A stretch of 64,000 nt of DNA. It comes from JAFTYR01 sp964571375. GTDB taxonomy: Bacteria; Pseudomonadota; Gammaproteobacteria; Burkholderiales; Burkholderiaceae_F. The DNA lies in NCBI GenBank assembly GCA_964571375.1, contig CAZNBL010000002.1:1-64000 (forward strand), in the 5' to 3' direction. The notes under the pieces are model-generated. The model was not told the origin of the DNA. It ran no database searches and worked only from the letters and a program-made list of their open reading frames with translations. This document shows, piece by piece, positions 48,981-58,882 of this stretch. Positions within the stretch are counted from its first letter, which is position 1. Every line of letters starts with the position of its first letter. Made by a program: the position numbers and the translations under genes.

Positions 48981-50240
48981 TCAGAAGTAGACCGGGAAAC
49001 GAGCGGTCAGGCTCTGTACGCGAGCCTTAACATCGGCCTTAACGGCTTCGTCGTGCGGATTTTCGAGCACGTCGGCGATCAGGTCAGCAACTTCGCGGGC
49101 TTCGGCTTCCTTGAAACCGCGGGTTGTCATAGCCGGAGAACCGAGACGGATACCGCTGGTAACGAAGGGCTTTTCCGGATCGTTCGGGATGGCATTCTTG
49201 TTGACTGTAATGCAAACGTCGTGAAGAACGCTTTCAGCTTCCTTACCGGTGATGTGCTTGGAGCGCAGGTCAACGAGCATGACGTGGCTTTCAGTACGGC
49301 CGGAAACGATACGCAGACCGCGCTTTGTCAGCTGATCGGCCATTGCGGCAGCGTTGATAACAACCTGCTGCTGGTATTCCTTGTATTCCGGAGACAGAGC
49401 TTCCTTGAATGCAGCAGCCTTAGCAGCGATAACGTGCATGAGCGGGCCGCCCTGGATGCCGGGGAATACACCCATGTTGATCTGCTTTTCAAGGTCGGGA
49501 CGGCAGAAGATCATGCCGCCGCGCGGACCGCGCAGTGTCTTGTGGGTTGTTGTTGTAACGATGTCGGCGTACGGGAACGGGCTCGGATAAACGCCTGCGG
49601 CGATAAGACCGGCATAGTGAGCCATGTCGACCATCAGGTATGCACCGACCTTGTGAGCGATGTCAGCAAAGCGCTTGAAATCGATACGCAGGGAGTAAGC
49701 GGAAGCACCGGTGATGATCAGCTTGGGCTTGTGTTCTTCAGCAAGACGTTCGACCTGTTCGTAGTCGATGGCTTCTTCGTCGTTCAGACCGTAGCTGACA
49801 ACATTGAACCACTTGCCGGACATGTTGAGCTTCATGCCGTGGGAGAGGTGACCGCCGTCAGCAAGGGACAGACCCATAACGGTGTCGCCGGGGTTCAGAA
49901 GGCCGAAGAAGACAGCCATGTTGGCCTGAGCACCGGAGTGCGGCTGAACGTTGACAGCCATTTCAACGCCGGCGGGCTTACAGAAGATTTCAAGAGCACG
50001 GCTCTTAGCGAGACGTTCGACTTCGTCGACGTTTTCGCAACCGCCGTAGTAACGCTTGCCGGGATAGCCTTCAGCATACTTGTTGGTAAGCTGGCTGCCC
50101 TGAGCCTGCATAACAGCAGGAGATGCGTAGTTTTCGCTGGCGATCAGTTCGATGTGTTCTTCCTGACGGTGGCATTCAGCTGCAATATGCTGATAGAGCT
50201 CGGGATCCTTGATTGCGAGCGTATCTTCTTTTTTAAACAT
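48981..50240 (-). CDS. glyA: Serine hydroxymethyltransferase GlyA
   Basis: A 419-residue PLP enzyme interconverting serine and glycine and charging tetrahydrofolate. The [11 protein letters not shown] opening and [17 protein letters not shown] with the PLP lysine are diagnostic. It heads the glyA-nrdR-ribD-ribE unit and is divergent from erpA across 207 bases. Confidence 0.98.
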   Translation of the reverse strand: MFKKEDTLAIKDPELYQHIAAECHRQEEHIELIASENYASPAVMQAQGSQLTNKYAEGYPGKRYYGGCENVDEVERLAKSRALEIFCKPAGVEMAVNVQPHSGAQANMAVFFGLLNPGDTVMGLSLADGGHLSHGMKLNMSGKWFNVVSYGLNDEEAIDYEQVERLAEEHKPKLIITGASAYSLRIDFKRFADIAHKVGAYLMVDMAHYAGLIAAGVYPSPFPYADIVTTTTHKTLRGPRGGMIFCRPDLEKQINMGVFPGIQGGPLMHVIAAKAAAFKEALSPEYKEYQQQVVINAAAMADQLTKRGLRIVSGRTESHVMLVDLRSKHITGKEAESVLHDVCITVNKNAIPNDPEKPFVTSGIRLGSPAMTTRGFKEAEAREVADLIADVLENPHDEAVKADVKARVQSLTARFPVYF

Positions 50241-50399
50241 GGGTACTCCTACTTAAAACATTTGTAATACTCAGGGCGACTTTATACACCCTTGTGGTTG
50301 CGGACTCATTATAGGAAGTATTCGCAGCATCGTTGTAAAAAAATTAACAATTCGCCGTTTTTACTTTGATTTTGTGCAATATATAAGCAACAGGATAGA

Positions 50400-50405
50400 T
50401 ATAAT
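50400..50405 (+). promoter_or_regulatory. Candidate -10 box for erpA
   Basis: A perfect TATAAT lies 42 bases before the erpA start. No good -35 hexamer is placed at 16-18 bases, so an activator or an unlabelled site may assist. Confidence 0.45.
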
Positions 50406-50447
50406 CGGCACAACTGCGATTCATTATTATTCTTCAGGATTTGCCAA

Positions 50448-50810
50448 ATGACAGATACAACTACAGAAGACATCAAGCTTCCCGAACCGATCGTCTTTAC
50501 CGATGCAGCAAGCCAGAAGGTTGCTGAACTTATCGAAGAAGAAGGCAATCCGGCTCTCAAGCTGCGTGTTTTTGTTCAGGGCGGCGGCTGCTCCGGCTTC
50601 CAGTACGGTTTCACTTTTGACGAAGCCATCAACGAAGACGACTTCGTCATGGAAAAGGCCGGCGTCACCCTGCTGATCGACTCCATGAGCTACCAGTACC
50701 TGGTCGGTGCCGAGATCGATTACAAGGAAGACCTCGAAGGCGCACAGTTCGTTATCAAGAACCCGAACGCCACAACAACCTGCAGCTGCGGTTCCAGCTT
50801 CTCGGTATAA
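50448..50810 (+). CDS. erpA: Iron-sulfur cluster insertion protein ErpA
   Basis: A 120-residue A-type carrier delivering Fe-S clusters to apoproteins. The three ligand cysteines are present ([10 protein letters not shown] and TTCSCGSSF at the C-terminus). AGGA lies eight bases before the ATG. It is a single-gene unit with a strong terminator. The erpA/anmK/M23/tyrS neighbourhood is conserved in Pseudomonas and many betaproteobacteria. Confidence 0.96.
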   Translation: MTDTTTEDIKLPEPIVFTDAASQKVAELIEEEGNPALKLRVFVQGGGCSGFQYGFTFDEAINEDDFVMEKAGVTLLIDSMSYQYLVGAEIDYKEDLEGAQFVIKNPNATTTCSCGSSFSV

Positions 50811-50834
50811 GAGACGCGTAACACGCACCTAAGC

Positions 50835-50868
50835 AAAAAGCCTTGAGGATAATGACTCAAGGCTTTTT
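50835..50868. terminator. Bidirectional terminator between erpA and anmK
   Basis: Perfect 13-base stem AAAAAGCCTTGAG / CTCAAGGCTTTTT with an eight-base loop; T runs on both strands serve erpA and the convergent anmK. Confidence 0.93.
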
Positions 50869-50885
50869 TGCTGTTCACTTACGGA

Positions 50886-51983
50886 TCAAGCCGGATACAA
50901 ACAACCGAGAATGCGCGCTCCGCGTGCTCCGGTAACCGACGGATCATTGCCGCACACCCGATCGACAAAGGCTTTGGCAAGCCAGGCAAAAGCGGCTCCC
51001 TCCACATCCTGTGTCGACAAACCCCTCTCATCGGTCACTCCTACCGTAAATTCCGGCAGTCTCTGCCGGATTCTTTCCATCAGAAGCGGATTCTGAGAAC
51101 CGCCGCCGCAGACATAGAGTTCGCGGATGCCGCCGCCGAGGTTTCTTAATGCTGCTGCAATCGAAACAGCCGTCAGCTCAAGCAATGTTCTTTGAACGTC
51201 TTCGGCTTTTTCTTCACCGCTCAGATAGTTCTGAAGCCAGCCGAGGTTGAAGAGCTCCCTGCCCGTACTCTTCGGCAGAGGACGCGCAAAATAGGGTTCC
51301 CTGAGCATTTCGTCGAGCATCGGAACAATCACTTCTCCCTTTGCCGCCCAACGCCCGTTCTCATCGTATCGGCGTCTCAGATGTTTCTCAATCCAGGCAT
51401 CCATCAGCATGTTGCCGGGACCGGTGTCGAATCCGATCAATGCCTCACCGGAGCCGGCAGGAGGCACAACCGTCACGTTGGCGATGCCCCCGATATTAAG
51501 GAGTGCCACCGGATGCTCCGATTCAAACCATGCCCGATGAAACGCCGGAACCAGGGGAGCGCCCTGACCGCCTGCGGCGATATCTCTGCTTCTGAAATCG
51601 ACGATCGTATCGATACCGCTTAATTCTGCGAGCAACGCTCCGTTGATAAGCTGGGTGGTTGCACCCGCTTCGGGACGATGTCGCACCGTCTGACCGTGAG
51701 CACCGAGCGCACGGATATCTCCGGGCTTCAGAGAAAGCTCGGAGAGCAGTTTGCCGACCGCTTCCGCATAAAGCACAGCAATACGGTTTTCGACATACTG
51801 TGCCTTTTCTATCTCATTATTTCCCGGACCGCACAGATCGAGAATCGCACTTCTGAGATCAGCATCGATTGCCACCGAAGCACTGCCGATTGTCTCGGAA
51901 GCTGATTCGGAAAAAGAGACGGCGACGGCATCGACGGCATCGACGCTCGTGCCGGACATCAGGCCGATATAAATTTCTGACAT
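50886..51983 (-). CDS. anmK: Anhydro-N-acetylmuramic acid kinase AnmK
   Basis: A 365-residue kinase that recycles 1,6-anhydro-MurNAc released from peptidoglycan. IGLMSGTSVDAVDAV (ATP site), LGAHGQTVRH, FDTGPGNMLMDAW and VCGGGSQNPLLM are all family motifs. The ATG is only a few bases after the T run of the preceding gene's terminator; the nearest GGAG lies inside that hairpin. Confidence 0.96.
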   Translation of the reverse strand: MSEIYIGLMSGTSVDAVDAVAVSFSESASETIGSASVAIDADLRSAILDLCGPGNNEIEKAQYVENRIAVLYAEAVGKLLSELSLKPGDIRALGAHGQTVRHRPEAGATTQLINGALLAELSGIDTIVDFRSRDIAAGGQGAPLVPAFHRAWFESEHPVALLNIGGIANVTVVPPAGSGEALIGFDTGPGNMLMDAWIEKHLRRRYDENGRWAAKGEVIVPMLDEMLREPYFARPLPKSTGRELFNLGWLQNYLSGEEKAEDVQRTLLELTAVSIAAALRNLGGGIRELYVCGGGSQNPLLMERIRQRLPEFTVGVTDERGLSTQDVEGAAFAWLAKAFVDRVCGNDPSVTGARGARILGCLYPA

Positions 51984-51987
51984 AACA

Positions 51988-52013
51988 ACAAAAAGGCTCC
52001 GCGAAGGAGCCTT
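51988..52013 (-). terminator. Terminator between the M23 peptidase and anmK
   Basis: On the minus strand AAGGCTCC/GGAGCCTT encloses the loop TTCGC, followed by TTTGTTGTT and then the anmK ATG. It may act as terminator of the peptidase gene and at the same time hide the anmK ribosome binding site. Confidence 0.85.
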
Positions 52014-52024
52014 GGTTTTCCTAA

Positions 52025-53362
52025 TTAAGGGGTAGTTACCGTCTCGGTACTCTGAGCCAAATGCAGTTTGCCGAGAAGCGCGAGCTGACGCTTGAGCGGA
52101 GCGATCGCGACCTGGTACTGAACCAGGCTTTCCTTAGCAATACCGTCTTCGGTCGGAAGTTCGGCGGTCATCGGGTTGATCTGCTTGCCGTCCTTCTTGA
52201 GTTCGTAGTGCAGATGCGGACCGGTTACAAGGCCGGTACGACCGACGTAACCGATAAGCTCGCCCTTCTTAACCTTTCTGCCGACAGCCATTCCCTTGGC
52301 ATAGCGGCTCATGTGCGCATAAATGGACTCATAGCCGTTGCCGTGGTTGATACAGAGCCAGTAACCGTAACCGCGTCTCTGATAACGCTTGTACTTGATA
52401 ACACCGTCGCTCGAAGCATAAATCGGAGTACCGGTCGGAGCGCCGAGGTCCACACCCCAGTGCGGACGCAGTTTACCGGTCACCGGATGACGTCTGACCT
52501 GATTGAAAGCAGAAGTCACGCGTGCGGCAGTCGGCATACGGATGAATGTCTGTTCGTTGCTGTCGCCCTTGCTGTTGAAGTAGCCGGAGACATCGTCGCC
52601 TTCGAACCAATAGGCATCGATCAGATCGCCCTTGTTGTAGAACTCCATCGCAAGGAGTCTGCCGGCACCGAGATCGGCACCGTCAAGCTGACGTCTCTCA
52701 TAAACAACGCTGAAGCTGTCGTTCTTGGCGATATCCTTCTTCAGATCGAGCTTGTTGCCGAGCTGCTGCTTGACCTGTGCAAGCACATTGGCAGGAATCT
52801 TGGCTTCGCGGCCGGCTTCTTCGAGCGTGGTGCTGATCACTCCGCTCGCAGCTACTGCATGCACGTCGAATGCCACGGTCTTATTACCGTGTGTGAAACG
52901 GTCTTTTACGGTCGGGCGGGAGACGTGATAGAAAGAAATATCCTTGGAAAGAACATCGGTCGGACGCAGAATACGGACCGAAAGTACCTTGCCTTCGGGG
53001 GTAAGGCGGGCCTGAACGGTACGGCCGATATGAAGTCTTGCGAATGCGTTGGAGCGTACGGGACGGATATTGTTGACGTAGTTAATAAACTTTCTGTCGT
53101 TGATGCCCAGACGCTTGAATACGGTATTGCTGGTGTCTTTCGGCTGGATCTTGGTTTCGGTGAACACGTGATCCATTTCACTTGCCCAACGCTCGATGAG
53201 ATTTCCGAGATCCACTTCACCGGCTTTTTCGAGGACAGTATTCCCGGCATGCTTGGCCGGCGCAATATCAGCGGCGGCGAATGCCAATTGGGATGCCGTC
53301 GCTACGGCTGCAACAAAAAATGCGCACGTAATCTGACGCCATTGAAAATTCAGAATGTTCAA
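52025..53362 (-). CDS. M23 peptidase, MepM-like murein endopeptidase
   Basis: A 445-residue periplasmic zinc peptidase predicted to cut peptidoglycan cross-links. An N-terminal signal or anchor (ITCAFFVAAVATASQLAFAA) is followed by a long region resembling the OapA/LysM-like modules of MepM. The M23 domain contains HWGVDLG and the HLHYEL zinc/catalytic motifs. It lies upstream of anmK and divergent from tyrS, matching the Pseudomonas order. Confidence 0.92.
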   Translation of the reverse strand: MNILNFQWRQITCAFFVAAVATASQLAFAAADIAPAKHAGNTVLEKAGEVDLGNLIERWASEMDHVFTETKIQPKDTSNTVFKRLGINDRKFINYVNNIRPVRSNAFARLHIGRTVQARLTPEGKVLSVRILRPTDVLSKDISFYHVSRPTVKDRFTHGNKTVAFDVHAVAASGVISTTLEEAGREAKIPANVLAQVKQQLGNKLDLKKDIAKNDSFSVVYERRQLDGADLGAGRLLAMEFYNKGDLIDAYWFEGDDVSGYFNSKGDSNEQTFIRMPTAARVTSAFNQVRRHPVTGKLRPHWGVDLGAPTGTPIYASSDGVIKYKRYQRRGYGYWLCINHGNGYESIYAHMSRYAKGMAVGRKVKKGELIGYVGRTGLVTGPHLHYELKKDGKQINPMTAELPTEDGIAKESLVQYQVAIAPLKRQLALLGKLHLAQSTETVTTP

Positions 53363-53563
53363 GGTTCTGCTCTCAGTTAATCGATAGAAACCGCTGAAAA
53401 ATAAGCAACAGCATGAACCGATGCGAACAAATCAGCACATCTCATATAAAATGGGAAACAGTCTATAAAGACTTAATTCCTGAGGTGAATCTTTAAAATT
53501 ATAGGTGATTTCACTCATCTGCACCTCGGTAGAAACGATTCCCTTATTTTCGGATGTAATGAA

Positions 53564-54817
53564 ATGTCAGATACAGCAGTAGAAGAAAAGAAGTACCCGG
53601 TCACACCCGAGGTCAAAAGCGCAATGGCTCTTATCAAACGAGGCATTGACACTCTCCTGATGGAAGATGATCTCGAACAGAAACTGGCTCGGTCTGCTGC
53701 CACAGGCAAGCCGCTGCGCATCAAGCTCGGCCTTGACCCCACAGCTCCTGATATTCACCTCGGCCACACTGTCGTCCTCAACAAGCTCCGCCAGTTCCAG
53801 GACCTCGGCCACAAGGTGATCTTCCTGATCGGTGACTTCACCAGTGCTATCGGCGACCCGTCCGGCCGCAACACAACCCGTCCGCCGCTTACACGCGAAC
53901 AGATCGAAAACAATGCCAAGACCTATCTGGACCAGGCCGCTCTCGTTCTCGACCGTGAAAAGACAGAAGTCCGCTATAACTCCGAATGGACCAATAAGCT
54001 CGGCGCCGACGGCCTGATCAAACTGGCTTCCCGCTACACACTCGCCCGTCTGCTCGAACGTGACGATTTCGCAAAGCGCTACGCTGAAAACGCTCCGATC
54101 GCCATGCACGAACTCATCTACCCGCTCATGCAGGGTTATGACTCCGTAGCTCTTGAAAGCGACGTCGAACTCGGCGGTTCCGACCAGCGCTTCAACCTGC
54201 TCGTCGGTCGCGAACTTCAGCGTCAGTACGGCCAGGAACCGCAGTGCATCCTGACAATGCCGCTGCTGGTCGGTCTCGACGGCGTCAACAAGATGAGCAA
54301 GTCCAAGCACAACTACATCGGCATCACTGACGAACCGAACGAAATGTTCGGCAAGGTCATGTCCATCTCCGACGACCTGATGTGGAACTGGTACGACCTC
54401 CTCTCCCTTAAGAGCAACGAAGAAATCGCTCAGATCAAGGAAGAATGCGCCAACGGCAGAAACCCGCGCGACGCCAAGGTTCTGCTTGCTAAGGAAATCG
54501 TCGAACGCTTCCACAACAAGGACGCTGCCGACAAGGCCGAAGCCGAATTCAACAACCGCTTCCGCAACGGTGCTGTTCCGGAAAACATTCCTGAAGTTAA
54601 GCTCGTCTGCACAGCCGAAGGCCTCAGCCTGCCGAAGTTCATCAAGGACGCCGGTCTTGCTCCGTCCTCTGCCGAAGCTACCCGCAATGTCGAACAGGGC
54701 GGCGTACACCTCAACGGCGAACGTATCAGCGACCGCAAGCACAAGGTTATGCCGGGCGAATACGTTCTTCAGGTCGGCAAGCGCAAGTGGGCACGCGTCT
54801 TCCTGACAGCGGAGTAA
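53564..54817 (+). CDS. tyrS: Tyrosyl-tRNA synthetase
   Basis: A 417-residue class I synthetase of the long TyrRS-S4 type. The HIGH motif is HLGH ([10 protein letters not shown]) and KMSKS is intact (VNKMSKSKH). A C-terminal S4 RNA-binding domain starts near residue 345. No T-box leader precedes it. It is followed four bases later by dtd. Confidence 0.97.
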   Translation: MSDTAVEEKKYPVTPEVKSAMALIKRGIDTLLMEDDLEQKLARSAATGKPLRIKLGLDPTAPDIHLGHTVVLNKLRQFQDLGHKVIFLIGDFTSAIGDPSGRNTTRPPLTREQIENNAKTYLDQAALVLDREKTEVRYNSEWTNKLGADGLIKLASRYTLARLLERDDFAKRYAENAPIAMHELIYPLMQGYDSVALESDVELGGSDQRFNLLVGRELQRQYGQEPQCILTMPLLVGLDGVNKMSKSKHNYIGITDEPNEMFGKVMSISDDLMWNWYDLLSLKSNEEIAQIKEECANGRNPRDAKVLLAKEIVERFHNKDAADKAEAEFNNRFRNGAVPENIPEVKLVCTAEGLSLPKFIKDAGLAPSSAEATRNVEQGGVHLNGERISDRKHKVMPGEYVLQVGKRKWARVFLTAE

Positions 54818-54821
54818 TCCC

Positions 54822-55277
54822 ATGATTGCCCTTCTGCAGCGTGTCTCCGAGGCCTCCTGCGTTGCCGACAGCACTCTTTCGGGTGCTATCGGCAAGGGTT
54901 TGCTGCTTCTTGTCTGCGCCCAAAGAGAAGACAACGAAGCCAACGCCAGAGCTCTGGCTCAGAAGGTGCTCAAGTACCGTGTATTCACGGATGAAAACGG
55001 CAAGATGAACCTTAGCGTGCAGGACGTTCAGGGCGGCATCCTTGCGGTTTCTCAATTTACGCTTGCTGCCGATACCGGCAGCGGCACCCGTGCAAGCTTT
55101 ACTCCGGCAGCAGAGCCCGTCCTGGCCGAACACCTCTATGAGGTATTCGTCGACGAGCTCCGCCGCAGCGGCCTTCAGATTGAGACCGGCGTGTTCGGCG
55201 CCCATATGAAGGTATCTCTGGTCAATGACGGACCTGTCACCTTCTGGCTTCAGGTTCCGAAACGAACAGGCAACTGA
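54822..55277 (+). CDS. dtd: D-aminoacyl-tRNA deacylase Dtd
   Basis: A 151-residue proofreading enzyme freeing tRNA from D-amino acids. The SQFTL motif (AVSQFTLAAD) and the C-terminal NDGPVTFWL motif form the active site. It follows tyrS by four bases; in E. coli Dtd acts on D-Tyr-tRNA, so the pairing is functionally sensible. Confidence 0.95.
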   Translation: MIALLQRVSEASCVADSTLSGAIGKGLLLLVCAQREDNEANARALAQKVLKYRVFTDENGKMNLSVQDVQGGILAVSQFTLAADTGSGTRASFTPAAEPVLAEHLYEVFVDELRRSGLQIETGVFGAHMKVSLVNDGPVTFWLQVPKRTGN

Positions 55278-55304
55278 TCGATTTCGGTGTAAAGGAGAAC
55301 AAAG

Positions 55305-55958
55305 ATGGAAAGTATTTTTCGAGTTTGGAGCGATTCCTTTGCGGACGGACAACGAGTTCCCGAAGGCTTTGCTTATGCAAAAATTGACCTGACTCAGCAG
55401 GATAAAACAGTTCCCGCAGGCAACCGTAATCCTCAGATTTCCTGGTCTACACCTCCGCTCGGCACTCAGAGTCTGATTCTGCTCTGCGAAGACTTCGATG
55501 TTCCCGCAGACTTCTCTGTCGCCAACGTCGAAGGAGTGACGATTCCGAAGGATGCTCCGCGTACAAACTTCACCCATTGGGTGCTTGTCGACATTTCTCC
55601 CGAAGAGCCCTGCATCGATGCAGGAACACTCTCCAAGGGCATTGTCAGCCGCGGCAAAAGAGGTCCTGCATGCGCCAACGGCATGCGTCAGGGTCTCAAT
55701 GACTACACTGCGGCCTTCGCCGACGATCCCGAGATGAGCGGCCGTTATTACGGCTACGACGGCCCCTGCCCTCCGTGGAACGACGAACGTATTCACAACT
55801 ATGTGTTTACCGTCTACGCCGTCGACTTCCCGCTTCTGCCGATTGAAGGCGATTTCACCTGCGATGACGTCAAAGCTGCAATGGAAGGCCATATCCTTGC
55901 GAGCGGCACAATTACAGGCACCTATACACTCAATCCGGCTCTGGTCCATCACTCGTAA
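55305..55958 (+). CDS. YbhB/YbcL-like PEBP protein
   Basis: A 217-residue phosphatidylethanolamine-binding-protein homologue. Recognisable pieces are NPQISWSTPP, LCEDFDVP, FTHWVLVDIS and the YYGYDGPCPPWNDERIHNY ligand-site region. The biochemical role is unknown; no signal peptide is seen. It is the third gene of the tyrS-dtd group, 27 bases after dtd, and is closed by a strong terminator. Confidence 0.9.
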   Translation: MESIFRVWSDSFADGQRVPEGFAYAKIDLTQQDKTVPAGNRNPQISWSTPPLGTQSLILLCEDFDVPADFSVANVEGVTIPKDAPRTNFTHWVLVDISPEEPCIDAGTLSKGIVSRGKRGPACANGMRQGLNDYTAAFADDPEMSGRYYGYDGPCPPWNDERIHNYVFTVYAVDFPLLPIEGDFTCDDVKAAMEGHILASGTITGTYTLNPALVHHS

Positions 55959-55984
55959 GAACGCGAACCCAGGAAACGACAAAA

Positions 55985-56020
55985 CCCCTGTTGCGGATAA
56001 AAAGCGCAGCAGGGGATTTT
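55985..56020 (+). terminator. Rho-independent terminator of tyrS-dtd-PEBP
   Basis: CCCCTGTTGCG pairs with CGCAGCAGGGG (one G-T pair) around an A-rich loop, followed by a T run. Confidence 0.9.
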
Positions 56021-56049
56021 TGTTGTCCGGAGAAAAACTCCGGAAAAGC

Positions 56050-56076
56050 AAAAAGCCGCCGAAGCGGCGGCTTTTT
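56050..56076. terminator. Terminator of rplM-rpsI
   Basis: AAAAGCCGCCG / CGGCGGCTTTT form an eleven-base stem with a three-base loop and T runs on both sides, 31 bases after the rpsI stop. A small extra hairpin (TCCGGAG/CTCCGGA, 56026-56044) separates it from the PEBP terminator. Confidence 0.9.
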
Positions 56077-56106
56077 GTATCGAAGACAGAATCTTCTGCG
56101 TTGAAA

Positions 56107-56499
56107 TTAACGCTTGGAGAACTGCTTACGACGGCGTGCCTTGCGGAGACCAACCTTCTTACGTTCGACTTCGCGAGCGTCGCGAGTAACGAGGCCAGCA
56201 GCAGACAGAGTCGGCTTGAGGGCTGCATCGTAGTCGATCAGAGCACGTGTGATACCGTGACGGATAGCGCCGGCCTGACCGGATTCGCCGCCACCGCAAA
56301 CATTGACCATGATGTCGAATGTTTCAGTGTTCTGAGTCAGTTCGAGCGGCTGACGAATCACCATGCGACCTGTTTCGCGGTGAATGTAAGCTTCAAGGGA
56401 ACGACCGTTAATAGTGATCTTGCCTGTGCCGCGCTTCATGAAAACACGAGCAACAGAGCTCTTACGACGGCCTGTGCCGTAGTTGTAAATACCAATCAT
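56107..56499 (-). CDS. rpsI: Ribosomal protein S9
   Basis: A 130-residue small-subunit protein. [18 protein letters not shown] opens it and the tail [12 protein letters not shown], which reaches the P-site tRNA, ends it. The start at 56499 (MIGIYNYG) is one base after the rplM stop; a longer open frame into rplM is not coding. Confidence 0.97.
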   Translation of the reverse strand: MIGIYNYGTGRRKSSVARVFMKRGTGKITINGRSLEAYIHRETGRMVIRQPLELTQNTETFDIMVNVCGGGESGQAGAIRHGITRALIDYDAALKPTLSAAGLVTRDAREVERKKVGLRKARRRKQFSKR

Positions 56500-56500
56500 G

Positions 56501-56929
56501 TTAGATCTCGAGCTGTTTGGGTTGCTGGGCGGCATGCGGATGTTCGTTGCCGGCATAGACGAAGAGTTTCTTGATCATTGCATAACCAAGGGGGCCCTTC
56601 GGAAGCATACCCTTGACAGCGATTTCAAGAGCACGACCCGGATGCTTTTCCTGCATCTTGCGGAATGTTGTTTCATAGATACCGCCGGGGTAGCCAGAGT
56701 GACGGTAGTAGCGCTTGTCTTCGGGCTTGTTGGCAGTCATAACCAGCTTTTCAGCGTTGACAACAACAATGTAATCGCCCGTATCAACGTGCGGTGTGTA
56801 TTCAGGCTTGTTCTTGCCACGGAGTCTGAGAGCGATTTCAGCGGCAAGGCGACCAACAACCATATCGGTTGCGTCAACCACATACCATTCACGCTTCACT
56901 TCAAGCGGCTTAGCCGAGAAGGTCTTCAT
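56501..56929 (-). CDS. rplM: Ribosomal protein L13
   Basis: A 142-residue large-subunit protein with the family motifs [25 protein letters not shown] and [10 protein letters not shown]. It is the first gene of rplM-rpsI. Its leader contains a hairpin at 56946-56969; in E. coli this operon is autogenously controlled by L13. Confidence 0.98.
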   Translation of the reverse strand: MKTFSAKPLEVKREWYVVDATDMVVGRLAAEIALRLRGKNKPEYTPHVDTGDYIVVVNAEKLVMTANKPEDKRYYRHSGYPGGIYETTFRKMQEKHPGRALEIAVKGMLPKGPLGYAMIKKLFVYAGNEHPHAAQQPKQLEI

Positions 56930-56945
56930 TACGTTTCACCTATAA

Positions 56946-56969
56946 ATGCGGCGCACTTTATGCGCCCAT
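56946..56969 (-). promoter_or_regulatory. Leader hairpin upstream of rplM
   Basis: GGCGCA/TGCGCC with outer ATG/CAT pairs around loop TAAAG, 16 bases before the rplM start. It is a candidate site for autogenous translational control; no matched RNA family is claimed. Confidence 0.4.
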
Positions 56970-57067
56970 AAATAACCTAAGTCCGTTCCGGATTGGAGAT
57001 CGGACAAACATAAATACTACGGAACGAGCATTGACGAAAGGACAACGCTCCAACAGAGAGGGTACGC

Positions 57068-57073
57068 ATTATA
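57068..57073 (-). promoter_or_regulatory. Candidate -10 box of the rplM promoter
   Basis: A perfect TATAAT on the minus strand, about 140 bases before rplM. A weak TTGCGC lies 18 bases upstream as a possible -35. Confidence 0.5.
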
Positions 57074-57141
57074 CACAAAAACAATTGTTCCGCGCAAATG
57101 CACACACATCACAACTGAATGTTTTTGCAAATGAATCTTGC

Positions 57142-57174
57142 AAAAAGACCCCTGTAAATTTCAGAGGTCTTTTT
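57142..57174. terminator. Terminator of the GlpD-like gene
   Basis: AAAAAGACC..CTG pairs with CAG..GGTCTTTTT with one mismatch, 23 bases after the stop of the GlpD-like gene. T runs lie on both strands. Confidence 0.85.
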
Positions 57175-57197
57175 CAGACCATCCGGTTGTTTCTGTT

Positions 57198-58643
57198 TTA
57201 AAAACCGCAGTTCTTCAAAAGTTTAACAAGATGTTCGACAGCTTGCGCGCCGAACTTCTCTGTCGGAAGGCGCCGCAGAGCGATATCTTCGGCACTGCAG
57301 GCAAATTCGTCGGATACGCAGTATTCGGCAAATTCAATAAGACTCTGCGGAGCAGTTTCTGCTTCCATTGCTTCCCGGCAGATGGCCGTGCGGTCAAACT
57401 GCTTGAGTCGGTAAAGCGAAAGGAAGGTAGTGCCGCAGGGACGCTTGTAGATCAGCCCCTGCTCCACAGCTTCATGCATCGCATCTTCTGCCACACGTCG
57501 GCATTCGAGTCGGCTGCCGCCGACAACCGAAATCATATTCTTGAATTCCGGTACGAATACAGCCTTTTCTGTCAGATCGGGACGGACCTTACCGCCGCAG
57601 TTCTTATTAAAGAATGCTTTCTTGGTGCGGATAAGCGCTCTGACATTGGATTCGACAGGTGCAAACAGAAGTACCTGGCGTGCTCTTTCAAGCAGACGGG
57701 CAGTGTCCTTCTTCGCGTCATCTTCATCGGCGGCAACACCTGTGCGGACCGTACCGCCCATCGTGACAACGCCGTCGGACGGAGTGCACTCAAAGGGCAT
57801 GCGACATAAACCGTCTGCAAAGAGTGCGGCTCTTTCACCGTCGAAACACTTGCTGTCAACAGTAATGTGTTCCTGCTCATAGAAGGACAGAATGCTTCTG
57901 GCACCGGCATCGACTTTACGGCGGACGTCGTCCACAGCGGTTTCTGCGGCATTAAATACCATACGGCAACGAACGGTATATTCTTCGCCGTTCAATGCGT
58001 CGCGTGCTGTAAGAGCAGCAATTTCACCCTTTTCGCCGCGTTTTACATCAGTTACTTCGGTGTGATTCAAAACTACGGCACCGCGCATGTCTGCTGTCTT
58101 AAGCAGAGAAAGCGCGTGTTCTGTCGGTTTGACCAAAACAGCATCGGTCTGAACGCCGCCCTTGAGATTGACGGGCTTGACCGACGGAAGACGGCGGATA
58201 ACTTCAGTTCCGCTCATCCAGCGCAAACCGCCGAGGGATGTTCCGCTCGGAGCAGAAAGGTTCATGGCGGCAAGCATCAGCAACCAAGCCTCTCTCTGAG
58301 CGCTCTTAAAGAAGGGAAGAATCAGCTGAGCTTTTTCAACGACCTGCGGCGCATTGCCTAAGAGCAGACGGCGTTCCTGGAACTGACTCCTCAGACGCTT
58401 CCAGTGTCTCGGACAACGAAGCAGAGAGAAATCCGGCATCAGCAGCTCGGAAGCAGCGGCAGTACCTCTGCAGAAATCCTCAGATTCGAGCAGCAACGTA
58501 GAAAAACCGCGTGAAGCCGCATCGACAGCCAAAGATGCGCCTGCCGCACCGCCGCCGATGATCACGACATCCCACAAGTAGTCCTGCTTGAGAATCTGAA
58601 ATGCTTTTGCTCGGGATTCGCCCGACTTAATATTCTTTTCCAT
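57198..58643 (-). CDS. Divergent GlpD-like FAD oxidoreductase
   Basis: A 481-residue flavoprotein resembling aerobic glycerol-3-phosphate dehydrogenase. The FAD fold DVVIIGGGAAGASLAVDAA lies at residues 25-43, with the ribose-binding glutamate of LLLESEDF at about 53. GlpD normally continues with a GTSSRSSKLIHGGLRYLE-type segment; here it reads GTAAASELLMPDFSLLR, lacking HGGxRYL. Part of the C-terminal fold is recognisable (SVVGGSRLECRRVAEDA). Substrate is uncertain. GAGGG upstream supports the ATG at 58643. It stands alone between rplM and hpf; no glpK or glpF is near. Confidence 0.72.
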   Translation of the reverse strand: MEKNIKSGESRAKAFQILKQDYLWDVVIIGGGAAGASLAVDAASRGFSTLLLESEDFCRGTAAASELLMPDFSLLRCPRHWKRLRSQFQERRLLLGNAPQVVEKAQLILPFFKSAQREAWLLMLAAMNLSAPSGTSLGGLRWMSGTEVIRRLPSVKPVNLKGGVQTDAVLVKPTEHALSLLKTADMRGAVVLNHTEVTDVKRGEKGEIAALTARDALNGEEYTVRCRMVFNAAETAVDDVRRKVDAGARSILSFYEQEHITVDSKCFDGERAALFADGLCRMPFECTPSDGVVTMGGTVRTGVAADEDDAKKDTARLLERARQVLLFAPVESNVRALIRTKKAFFNKNCGGKVRPDLTEKAVFVPEFKNMISVVGGSRLECRRVAEDAMHEAVEQGLIYKRPCGTTFLSLYRLKQFDRTAICREAMEAETAPQSLIEFAEYCVSDEFACSAEDIALRRLPTEKFGAQAVEHLVKLLKNCGF

Positions 58644-58882
58644 TACTTTTTCCCTCGGTACGTCCGAAGTGATGCTTTCGAGGCATTGTATACAAAATTG
58701 CCCGATTTTTTTATTCACCTCTTAGCTTAGAAATTTTTCCATTTAATTTATGTAGATAGAGACCGTCTGAGCCGTTTTTGAACACGATTCACTAAAAAAA
58801 GTTTTACCCCACCCTAACAAATTTTTGCGAAGTGTGGAACAATGTAATCGTGAAGTATCAATTACAAGAAAGTGAGGACAAT

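Noticed and set aside
53363..53563. Possible T-box leader for tyrS
   Set aside because: No T-box sequence or specifier arrangement is visible, and T-boxes are rare in proteobacteria; only a small AGTCT/AGACT hairpin was seen.
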